A stretch of DNA of 64,000 nucleotides from the NCBI GenBank assembly GCA_905236755.1, contig CAJOCR010000002.1, forward strand, positions 1-64,000, in the 5' to 3' direction. The notes below the pieces were generated by a model. That model was not told the DNA's origin, searched no databases, and saw nothing but the letters and a program-made list of their open reading frames with translations. Source of the stretch: an uncultured Prevotella sp. (lineage in GTDB: Bacteria > Bacteroidota > Bacteroidia > Bacteroidales > Bacteroidaceae). The stretch's first letter is position 1. Every line of letters begins with the position of its first letter. This document shows, piece after piece, positions 15,644-22,559 of the stretch. The translations under genes and the position numbers were made by a program.

Positions 15644-16579
15644 TCAAAGCAAGAAAAACAAAGATACACCAATAACAGAAATCAACGCACCAGTAAATAC
15701 CTTAAGTGTTATTTTTTGATGAAAGAAATACCAGCTTGGTAACAATATTATAATAGGCGTCGTTGCCATAAGCGTAGAAGCAATACCTGCTGCCGTATAT
15801 TGCACTGCCATAAGAGAAAAACCCACACCTAAGAAAGGACCAAAGATTACAGCAAGCATCAACATTCCTAAGCCTTTATGATCATGATGACTTGAAAGCA
15901 ATCTACCTCCTTCACCACGCATAAAAAGCCATATAGTAAAACACACAAAGCCTGCAATACAACGAATCATATTAGCCGAAAAAGGAAGATAATCCTTCAA
16001 CTGTGGCAGCAATTCTGCAGGAACACCAGCAGAATAGCTATCAAGGCCTATTTTTGAAAGAACAAGACCAAAGCCTTGACCAAGACCTGCACCTATACCA
16101 AATAGAATACCTTGCCAAGGAAGAGTTAACTTCACTCGCTTTCCCTCTCCTCTACCAAGAATGGTAATCATAATACCTGTTATTGTTATAACCATTGCCA
16201 AAAGAGCCTTCCAAGACAACTGCTGCCCCAAAGATACCCATGCAGCAAAAGCAGCTGCCATAGGTGCCAAAGTCATAAACAACTGACCATAACGGCTTCC
16301 CATCCATATATAACTATTAAAAAGACACCAGTCCCCAAAGAAATATCCCACTACACCAGATAGCAGCAGCCACAACCATGCACTACTATCAGCATATACA
16401 GGAATAAAAGTACCAGTAAAGACAAACATAAGAAGCGCAGAACAAATAAAAGCCAAAGCCATACGCCACACATTAGACACAAAAACTCCCATACGTTTTG
16501 TTGCTACCTCTGATGCCATTGCTGTAGCAGTCCAACTAAAAGCTACACCTATTGAAATTATCTCTCCTAAATATTGCAT
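15644..16579 (-). CDS. EamA/DMT-family transporter
   Basis: A 311-residue inner-membrane protein with about ten hydrophobic helices arranged as two EamA repeats, of the drug/metabolite transporter superfamily. The first repeat starts at MQYLGEIISIGVAFSWTATAM. The second begins around WQGILFGIGAGLGQGFGLVL. Substrates of this family range from amino acids to nucleotide sugars and cannot be inferred here. The ATG at 16579 is chosen because the promoter at 16608-16639 lies inside the longer frame to 16714. It is a single gene between a candidate small RNA and the tRNA pair. Confidence 0.85.
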   Translation of the reverse strand: MQYLGEIISIGVAFSWTATAMASEVATKRMGVFVSNVWRMALAFICSALLMFVFTGTFIPVYADSSAWLWLLLSGVVGYFFGDWCLFNSYIWMGSRYGQLFMTLAPMAAAFAAWVSLGQQLSWKALLAMVITITGIMITILGRGEGKRVKLTLPWQGILFGIGAGLGQGFGLVLSKIGLDSYSAGVPAELLPQLKDYLPFSANMIRCIAGFVCFTIWLFMRGEGGRLLSSHHDHKGLGMLMLAVIFGPFLGVGFSLMAVQYTAAGIASTLMATTPIIILLPSWYFFHQKITLKVFTGALISVIGVSLFFLL

Positions 16580-16607
16580 TATAATATAATTATATGGATT
16601 ATGGCCA

Positions 16608-16639
16608 CAAAAATACAAACAAAAAACCACACTGACAAA
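16608..16639 (-). promoter_or_regulatory. Promoter of the EamA gene
   Basis: Minus-strand -7 box TATTTTTG (16608-16615) with -33 TTTG at about 16636-16639. Confidence 0.55.
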
Positions 16640-16720
16640 GAACAAAAGCAGAATAATACTGCTAATAATAAAGTTTATTACGTTTTTATTGTTAATGCAC
16701 GTTAAAAACAACACTATATA

Positions 16721-16752
16721 TTTGCATAGTTAAAAAGAAACCCTTACTTTTG
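16721..16752 (+). promoter_or_regulatory. Promoter of tRNA-Val/tRNA-Tyr
   Basis: -33 TTTG at 16721-16724 and -7 box TACTTTTG at 16745-16752, 20 bp apart. The downstream TGCACTCGCTTT is nearly identical to that of the tRNA-His promoter. Confidence 0.75.
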
Positions 16753-16771
16753 CACTCGCTTTCGGAAACAA

Positions 16772-16846
16772 GGGCGTTTAGCTCAGTTGGTTTAGAGCAT
16801 CTGCCTTACAAGCAGAGGGTCGGCGGTTCGAATCCGTCAACGCCCA
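16772..16846 (+). tRNA. tRNA-Val (TAC)
   Basis: Acceptor GGGCGTT/AACGCCC, D stem GCTC/GAGC, anticodon stem TCTGC/GCAGA with loop CTTACAA, T arm with TTCGAAT loop. Anticodon TAC. First of a two-tRNA transcript. Confidence 0.97.
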
Positions 16847-16855
16847 CTACGGTTC

Positions 16856-16937
16856 GGGTAGTTTCCAGAGTGGCCAAATGGGGCAGACTGTAAATCTGCT
16901 GCTTCTAGCTTCGGTGGTTCGAATCCATCACTACCCA
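16856..16937 (+). tRNA. tRNA-Tyr (GTA)
   Basis: Acceptor GGGTAGT/ACTACCC, anticodon stem CAGA/TCTG with loop CTGTAAA (anticodon GTA), a long class-II variable arm around CTGCTTCTAGC, and a TTCGAAT T-loop. It follows tRNA-Val by 9 bp. Confidence 0.97.
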
Positions 16938-16946
16938 CAACAATTT

Positions 16947-16978
16947 AATCCTGATTCATTCGAATCAGGATTTTTTTG
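16947..16978 (+). terminator. Terminator after the tRNA pair
   Basis: Stem AATCCTGATTC/GAATCAGGATT, then TTTTTTT. Confidence 0.88.
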
Positions 16979-17097
16979 TTTCAAACAAAGCCACTGACAA
17001 ATATCATAACTTCATACAAAAGTCAAACATGATTTGCGATTAAAATAATATCTTAGACCAATACTCATCACAACTAATCCGCAATTCAACAAAAAAA

Positions 17098-17182
17098 GCA
17101 ATTATTTCAGTAAACACCAGCTTTTTTGCACCATAAGTCTTAAAGACCCAACAAAAAACCGTATTAAAACTGAAATAATTGC
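17098..17182. repeat. Inverted repeat, 13-bp arms, downstream of the nusB operon
   Basis: GCAATTATTTCAG (17098-17110) and its exact complement (17170-17182) enclose 59 bp. It is 25 bp past the last stop of the leftward nusB operon and may work as a weak, long-loop 3' structure. The remaining sequence from 16979 to 17097 shows no gene. Confidence 0.55.
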
Positions 17183-17207
17183 CTTATTAACGAATAGAAA
17201 GCTAATA

Positions 17208-17648
17208 CTACTCTGCTACTCTATCATCAACGTTATCGCCCTCTGTTGGAGCAAGCACTTCTTTAAAGTTACCATATCCGTTCTTAACAAGGATATTATA
17301 CCACTGAATAAGCTTCTTGATATCACTATCATGAACACGATCCTGGTCCCAGTTAGGAAGAACAGCAGTAAACCAATCATGAAGTTCGTCTGCCTTAGCC
17401 TTACGGAAGTTAATCGCAGTCTCCTTACCATTTTCATGCTTGCTTACGTTTTCAAATACCTGCCAAAGAGCGATATCATCAGCATCTGTATACATAGCTA
17501 TATCACCAAGACTTGTTACGCGATCAGTAGCGAAAGCTGGGATGCGCTTATGATTTTCATCAATACTTTCTACAATAAGATTCATTTTGCCACGAGAAAC
17601 CAGTTTGTAAAGACCTGGTTTTCCTGCAATTGCTAAAATTGTTTCCAT
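17208..17648 (-). CDS. DUF5606-type conserved protein
   Basis: A 146-residue cytoplasmic protein. METILAIAGKPGLYKLVSRGKMNLIVESID is the hallmark start of the Bacteroidetes DUF5606 family as I recall it; function unknown. It seems to have an N-terminal barrel-like part and a helical C-terminal half (KADELHDWFTAVLPNWD, DIKKLIQWYNILVKNG). It overlaps the end of coaE by 16 bp, so translation is probably coupled. Last gene of the nusB operon. Confidence 0.85.
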   Translation of the reverse strand: METILAIAGKPGLYKLVSRGKMNLIVESIDENHKRIPAFATDRVTSLGDIAMYTDADDIALWQVFENVSKHENGKETAINFRKAKADELHDWFTAVLPNWDQDRVHDSDIKKLIQWYNILVKNGYGNFKEVLAPTEGDNVDDRVAE

Positions 17649-18208
17649 TTGATATTCTTTAATAATAATGTTATTTGTTCTTTTAAATCTTTCTTTCCAT
17701 CATTGATTATCACATAATCACTCAACTCCTCCACCCTATTCTGCGACATTTGATTATCAAGCCATTGCTGCGCTTTCTCGCAACTTATCCCGTCACGTTT
17801 CATAACACGTTCCAGACGTATTCTCTCAGGAGCCGACACACAGACTATATAATCAAAATGTGTACGCTCTACAAAACGAGAATCAAAAAGAATTGCGCTT
17901 TCAAGCCATGAATAGTCACTCTGTTCAAAATCACGAGCTACCGCAGGATGCACTACATCATTAACAGATTGGCGATTCTCATCTGAAGCCAAAAGAAACT
18001 GCGCCAATACAGGCTTATTCAGTTCCCCATGTTCTGTATAAACATCCCTACCTACCAGAGCCTGTAATTTACGTTTTAAGTCTGCATTACTACGCATCAA
18101 ACGCTTTGCTGCCGCATCACAATCATACACCTTGATACCAAACTCATCAAGTTGCTGACAAACATAGGATTTTCCTGAGCCTATTCCTCCTGTAATAGCT
18201 ATCTTCAT
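17633..18208 (-). CDS. coaE: Dephospho-CoA kinase
   Basis: A 191-residue P-loop kinase performing the last step of coenzyme A synthesis. Walker A is GGIGSGKS at residues 8-15; the substrate-binding DCDAAAKRLM follows, then HP (VVHPAV) and the lid with VMKRDG. I prefer the ATG at 18208 (MKIAITGG) over the frame start at 18217. It starts 12 bp after the YbbR-like gene and overlaps the DUF5606 gene. Confidence 0.95.
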   Translation of the reverse strand: MKIAITGGIGSGKSYVCQQLDEFGIKVYDCDAAAKRLMRSNADLKRKLQALVGRDVYTEHGELNKPVLAQFLLASDENRQSVNDVVHPAVARDFEQSDYSWLESAILFDSRFVERTHFDYIVCVSAPERIRLERVMKRDGISCEKAQQWLDNQMSQNRVEELSDYVIINDGKKDLKEQITLLLKNIKWKQF

Positions 18209-18220
18209 ATCACACAAGAA

Positions 18221-19207
18221 TTATTGTTGCTCTATGAGATAATCTATACGCGACATACTCAAGCGAATACGTCTTACTGCCTGCGGATAACGCTGCAAAT
18301 GAAGAGTACATTTATCCGAAGGATGAGCCTGTAGTTCATTATAGTCAACAACCACACGGAACTGATCAGCACTAAGAGTTCTGAACATACTTGCTCCTAC
18401 AACGAACTTTACCTGTACACGAGCAGGGAATGTGCGCAACACCTTACCTTCCGGCATATTAATTGCCGTAACAGGTACCTCTATACTCTCTTCTGTAAGA
18501 ATATCAGGATAGAAACCCACTACAACAGACGAAGGCACCATCTTTACACCTGGAATATGTTTCAAGGAAACGCGATGCAATACCGTGTCAGAAATATCAC
18601 TGATAACAATATCAGATGTTGAAACATATTTTATACTGTCAAGCAAATGACGATTAGCATAAATGGTTACCATCTTTGGCACACAACGTGTATCTACAAG
18701 ATAATAGCTTCTACCTGTAGTAGCCTTTCCTCCAAAACGTACAGGAACACGTTTTGATTCACCATAATTAAAATAGAAGGTATAACGATCAGGCTTAACA
18801 GAAAGAATTTTACTTGAAGAGAAAAGATGCGGATATATGAGGCGCATCAACTCCGACGAAGCAATAACTCCCTTTCCTATATTTGAATTACCATAGGCAG
18901 AAAAGCCCAATCCAACAGGACTTAAATGATTACCATACAGATAAGAAGCTATAGCAAACCCCTTATCACGCACCATAACTTTAAGAGTATCTACTTCACC
19001 TGACGTTATCACAACATTTCGGGGCACTCCCGTAACTTGAACAGGAATTTTTATTTCATGCTCATACGTATCATTAAGAGCATTAAATAGCCAAAATGCT
19101 CCACTCAAAGCGAGAAAGAACAAAAAAATCAGAAACTCCTTATTCAGCCAACTGAAAAGGAAGTTTCTGACAAATGTCACGATATGTTTGAAGCCTCTAC
19201 GCATCAA
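18221..19207 (-). CDS. YbbR/CdaR-like domain protein
   Basis: A 328-residue protein with one N-terminal membrane helix (FLIFLFFLALSGAFWLFNAL, about residues 25-45) followed by extracytoplasmic beta-rich YbbR-like repeats. In Firmicutes CdaR regulates a diadenylate cyclase; whether that applies in Bacteroidetes is unknown and no cyclase gene is adjacent. It is co-transcribed with nusB, yajC and coaE, with gaps of 15 and 12 bp. The exact start is one of two adjacent Met codons. Confidence 0.85.
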   Translation of the reverse strand: MMRRGFKHIVTFVRNFLFSWLNKEFLIFLFFLALSGAFWLFNALNDTYEHEIKIPVQVTGVPRNVVITSGEVDTLKVMVRDKGFAIASYLYGNHLSPVGLGFSAYGNSNIGKGVIASSELMRLIYPHLFSSSKILSVKPDRYTFYFNYGESKRVPVRFGGKATTGRSYYLVDTRCVPKMVTIYANRHLLDSIKYVSTSDIVISDISDTVLHRVSLKHIPGVKMVPSSVVVGFYPDILTEESIEVPVTAINMPEGKVLRTFPARVQVKFVVGASMFRTLSADQFRVVVDYNELQAHPSDKCTLHLQRYPQAVRRIRLSMSRIDYLIEQQ

Positions 19208-19222
19208 TTATCATATCTTATA

Positions 19223-19543
19223 TTACTTCTGCTCAGGAATCTGCTGAGTTGCATCAGCAAAAACATAACCCTTGTCAACAGTAATTACCACACCACGTGC
19301 AATTTCTACATCAACAGAGTTCTTGCTCAAATCAACACGCTTTACTGTGCCATAGATACCGCCACCAGTAACAACATGAGAACCCTCTTGAAGAGAATTC
19401 TGGAACTTACGAATTTCCTTCTGCTTCTTCTGCTGTGGACGAATCATAAACAACCACATAATGGCGAAAACAGCTACCATCATGATAAGGAAGCCATAGC
19501 CACCTCCCTGTGCTGCCTGAGCAGCTAAAATCATTGTATTCAT
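19223..19543 (-). CDS. yajC: SecDF-associated protein YajC
   Basis: A 106-residue protein with a single N-terminal membrane helix (GFLIMMVAVFAIMWLFMIRPQQKKQKE) and the soluble domain GSHVVTGGGIYGTVKRVD. The RPQQKKQKE junction is the family signature. YajC associates with the SecDF part of the translocon. It lies 36 bp after nusB. Confidence 0.95.
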   Translation of the reverse strand: MNTMILAAQAAQGGGYGFLIMMVAVFAIMWLFMIRPQQKKQKEIRKFQNSLQEGSHVVTGGGIYGTVKRVDLSKNSVDVEIARGVVITVDKGYVFADATQQIPEQK

Positions 19544-19579
19544 ATCATTAAGTTTGTTAATTACACATTTATAAACTCG

Positions 19580-20554
19580 TTAACGACGTAAACCGCCATC
19601 ATGACGATTATGTCGAGGATGAAGATCTGCTGTTGACTTCAACACCTTACCAGTCTCCACCAAATAACGACCTATAGTATCAAGCATACCATTTACATAG
19701 CCGCTACTACGTGAAGTACTGTATAGTTTAGCCAGTTCAACATATTCATTAATAGTTACACTCAATGGAATATTTGGAATAGAAACCATCTCAGCAATAG
19801 CAATCTGCATGATAACAACATCCATATAAGCCAAACGAGAGAAATCCCAATTACGACTTGCATCACTCATATAACGCTGATACTGCTCTGCATTGAGGAT
19901 TGTTGCACGGAAAAGTTTACGAGCAAATTCACGGTCTTCCTCATCCTTATATTCTGGAAGCAATTCCTGGTCTGCCATATTAGCAGGATCAAATCGCTTG
20001 ATAGTCTTGAGAACAAAAGTATCAACGATTTCCTTATCGTCATTCCAATAAAGACTCTTTTCCTCAAGAACAGCATCAAGTTCCTCGTTTTCCTGAATCA
20101 ACTGTTTGTATAACTTACGCCACAACTCACGCTCTGTCTCATAATCATTATCCTCACTTGACATATAATCAAGATAAGCTTCACTCTGCTCTATCTGATT
20201 ACACAACTTACGGACAACTTCAATATCGTTATCCCATGTAAGTTTCTGATTCTCAACAAATTCATTAAGCATCTTATTCTCTTCAAGCTGCACAGCAAAC
20301 TTGTTGTAAGCAAACTTCTGCGAAGGAACCTCTGTACCTTCACGTTCAGCACGCTGAGTAGCAATTTCTACACGGCGACGCTCCTCTTTTGTGATAGCGA
20401 CAATAAGCTGCAACAAATAGTTGTAGAGATCATAAGACTTAGAAAGACTGAACAACAATTCTTTCTCAGCTGTATCAATATTCTTGTTACCGTTTTGATA
20501 GTATGCGTAGGTTAACTGAACTACCTTAATCCTAATAAGTTCCCTATTAATCAT
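19580..20554 (-). CDS. nusB: Transcription antitermination factor NusB, long form
   Basis: A 324-residue protein. The NusB fold is in the C-terminal third (ANMADQELLPEYKDEEDREFARKLF and SIPNIPLSVTINEYVELAKLYST), and the N-terminal part begins MINRELIRIKVVQLTYAYYQNG, the usual start helix. A large helical, acidic insert of about 170 residues separates the two. This doubled length (E. coli NusB is about 140) is normal for Bacteroidetes. NusB with NusE binds boxA of rRNA leaders. First gene of the operon. Confidence 0.9.
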   Translation of the reverse strand: MINRELIRIKVVQLTYAYYQNGNKNIDTAEKELLFSLSKSYDLYNYLLQLIVAITKEERRRVEIATQRAEREGTEVPSQKFAYNKFAVQLEENKMLNEFVENQKLTWDNDIEVVRKLCNQIEQSEAYLDYMSSEDNDYETERELWRKLYKQLIQENEELDAVLEEKSLYWNDDKEIVDTFVLKTIKRFDPANMADQELLPEYKDEEDREFARKLFRATILNAEQYQRYMSDASRNWDFSRLAYMDVVIMQIAIAEMVSIPNIPLSVTINEYVELAKLYSTSRSSGYVNGMLDTIGRYLVETGKVLKSTADLHPRHNRHDGGLRR

Positions 20555-20601
20555 TCTCTAATAATTTTTGGTTCTTATAAAAAAATTCGTTATAACAAAT
20601 G

Positions 20602-20633
20602 CAAAAGTAAGAAATTCCCCTTATACATGCAAG
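20602..20633 (-). promoter_or_regulatory. Promoter of the nusB operon
   Basis: Minus-strand -7 box TACTTTTG (20602-20609) with -33 CTTG (20630-20633), 20 bp apart. Confidence 0.6.
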
Positions 20634-20700
20634 AAATGGCTTTTCTTTTTCAATATTTTAATTCTTATATAGGTGCAAAAACTGTTTTTTAGACGATAAA

Positions 20701-20732
20701 TTTGCAAGTATAGATAAAAATATGTACCTTTG
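20701..20732 (+). promoter_or_regulatory. Promoter of the rplY operon
   Basis: -33 TTTG at 20701-20704 and -7 box TACCTTTG at 20725-20732, 20 bp apart. A leader of about 65 nt precedes the ATG and contains GC-rich sequence around 20742-20766. Confidence 0.75.
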
Positions 20733-20802
20733 CACCCGCTTTTCGGCATCTCCGTGTGATGGCGAATTAAACAAAAACAATTTAATTTAGAGTAACACAA
20801 TT

Positions 20803-21411
20803 ATGAAAGAGATTTCAATTTCAGGTCAGAAGCGTACAGACCTTGGTAAGAAAGCTTCTAAGTCACTCCGTAAGGAGGGTATGATTCCTTGCAACATCTA
20901 TGGTGAAGCAAAGGGTGAGAATGGTGCACCAGTAGCTATGGCATTCGCTGCTTCTTTCAGCGAGCTCCGTAAGCTTATCTACACACCAAACATCTATGTT
21001 GTAAACTTGAACATCGACGGTGAGAACAAGAAGGCTGTTCTTAGAGAAATTCAGTTCCACCCAACAACAGACGCTCCTCTTCACGTTGACTTCCTCGAGG
21101 TAAACGAGCAGAAGCCAATCGTTATGGGTGTTCCTGTTAAGCTCGTAGGTCTTGCACAGGGTGTTCGCGATGGTGGTCGTATGAACCTCTCTATCCGTAA
21201 GATTAACGTTATCGCTCCTTACACTCAGATTCCTGAGCAGCTCGACATCGACGTTACAGAGTTGAAGCTTGGTAAGGCTATCAAGGTTGGCGACCTCAAC
21301 TTCGAGGGTCTTGAAATGGCTACTCGCAAAGAAGTTGTTGTTTGTTCAATCAAGGCTACACGTGCATCTGCACAGGCTGCTGCTGCAGCTGCTGCTGAAA
21401 ACGCTGAATAA
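20803..21411 (+). CDS. rplY: 50S ribosomal protein L25, long (Ctc) form
   Basis: A 202-residue protein: L25 domain that binds 5S rRNA (residues 1-95, starting [23 protein letters not shown]) plus the TL5/Ctc C-terminal beta domain, ending in an Ala-rich tail. Codon use is clearly optimised (frequent GGT, CGT, AAG, GCT), consistent with high expression. Its TAA overlaps the pth ATG by one base. Confidence 0.96.
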   Translation: MKEISISGQKRTDLGKKASKSLRKEGMIPCNIYGEAKGENGAPVAMAFAASFSELRKLIYTPNIYVVNLNIDGENKKAVLREIQFHPTTDAPLHVDFLEVNEQKPIVMGVPVKLVGLAQGVRDGGRMNLSIRKINVIAPYTQIPEQLDIDVTELKLGKAIKVGDLNFEGLEMATRKEVVVCSIKATRASAQAAAAAAAENAE

Positions 21412-21983
21412 TGGACAAATTCTTGATCTGTGGATTGGGTAATCCTGGTGACGAATACCAGAATACCCGTCACAATACAGGCTTTATGGTATTGGACGCA
21501 TTTGCTAATGCGTCCAATATTCATTTTGAGGATAAACGTTACGGTTTTGTTGCAGAAACAAGCATAAAAGGACGCAAAGTCATCCTACTTAAACCAACTA
21601 CATTTATGAATCTCAGCGGTAATGCCGTGAGATATTGGTTAAACAAGGAAAACATTGAGCAGAGTCGCCTACTTGTTATCAGCGACGATATAGCCCTTCC
21701 TTTAGGCGCATTTCGCTTGAAAGCTAACGGCAGCAACGGAGGCCACAATGGTCTGGGGCATATCATGCAACTTATCGGTCAGAACTATGCCCGTCTTCGT
21801 ATGGGAATAGGCAACGAGTATCCAAAAGGTGCACAGGTTGATTGGGTGTTAGGTAAATATAGTCCTGAAGACATGAAAGAACTTCAGCCAAGTATAGACC
21901 TTGCTTGTGAGATTATCAAAAGTTTTGTTCTTCAAGGCATCGACAACACCATGAACCAATATAACAAACTGGGTAAGAAATAA
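21411..21983 (+). CDS. pth: Peptidyl-tRNA hydrolase
   Basis: A 190-residue enzyme that releases peptides from peptidyl-tRNA. Signatures: [18 protein letters not shown] with the catalytic His (in RHNTG), [10 protein letters not shown], and [24 protein letters not shown]. It is translationally coupled to rplY (TAATG). Confidence 0.97.
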   Translation: MDKFLICGLGNPGDEYQNTRHNTGFMVLDAFANASNIHFEDKRYGFVAETSIKGRKVILLKPTTFMNLSGNAVRYWLNKENIEQSRLLVISDDIALPLGAFRLKANGSNGGHNGLGHIMQLIGQNYARLRMGIGNEYPKGAQVDWVLGKYSPEDMKELQPSIDLACEIIKSFVLQGIDNTMNQYNKLGKK

Positions 21984-21995
21984 ATTTCGCGTTCT

Positions 21996-22436
21996 ATGAA
22001 ACAAGATCAACTTCCAAGAACTGGCCCTACTGCACGCATAGACAAATGGTTATGGGCTGCTAGAATATTCAAGACCCGTTCTATCGCTGCCGATGCATGC
22101 AAAAACGGACGTGTCACCATAGGTAACGTGAATGTAAAGCCATCACATACCATAAAATGCGGGGAGACGATCAACGTGAAGAAGCCACCTATAACCTATT
22201 CTTTTAAAGTACTTGCTTGTCTTGAGCAACGCGTAGGTGCCAAACTTATTCCTCAAGTATATGAAAACGTAACCGATCCAAAACAATACGAGTTACTAGA
22301 AATGAGCCGTATAAGCGGTTTCGTAGACAGAGCAAGAGGAACAGGTAGACCAACAAAGAAAGAACGCAGAGCACTCGATGCTTTCGTTGACCCAGCTATG
22401 TTTGGTTTTGATGATATTGATGATTTTGAAGATTAA
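21996..22436 (+). CDS. hslR: S4-domain RNA-binding protein (Hsp15-like)
   Basis: A 146-residue protein with one S4 domain near the N-terminus (ARIDKWLWAARIFKTRSIAADACKNGRVTIG). E. coli Hsp15 (HslR) binds stalled 50S subunits carrying nascent chains. The basic tail (RGTGRPTKKERRALD) followed by an acidic end resembles the family. It is 12 bp after pth, the other factor for stalled peptidyl-tRNA, so the operon has a translation-rescue theme. The symbol is by similarity. Confidence 0.85.
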   Translation: MKQDQLPRTGPTARIDKWLWAARIFKTRSIAADACKNGRVTIGNVNVKPSHTIKCGETINVKKPPITYSFKVLACLEQRVGAKLIPQVYENVTDPKQYELLEMSRISGFVDRARGTGRPTKKERRALDAFVDPAMFGFDDIDDFED

Positions 22437-22498
22437 GCCATATTAAGCTATATTGACAAAAGGATTGATAAATCAATCACACTAATCGTGAAATAAAA

Positions 22499-22543
22499 AG
22501 AAAACAGGGATGAATTCCAACGGAACTCACCCCTGTTTTTTTT
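22499..22543. terminator. Bidirectional terminator
   Basis: Stem AAAACAGGG / CCCTGTTTT, with an inner AATTCC/GGAACT pairing, A-run left and T-run right. It separates the convergent S4 gene and the outer-membrane barrel gene. Confidence 0.8.
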
Positions 22544-22559
22544 ATACCTATACATTTTA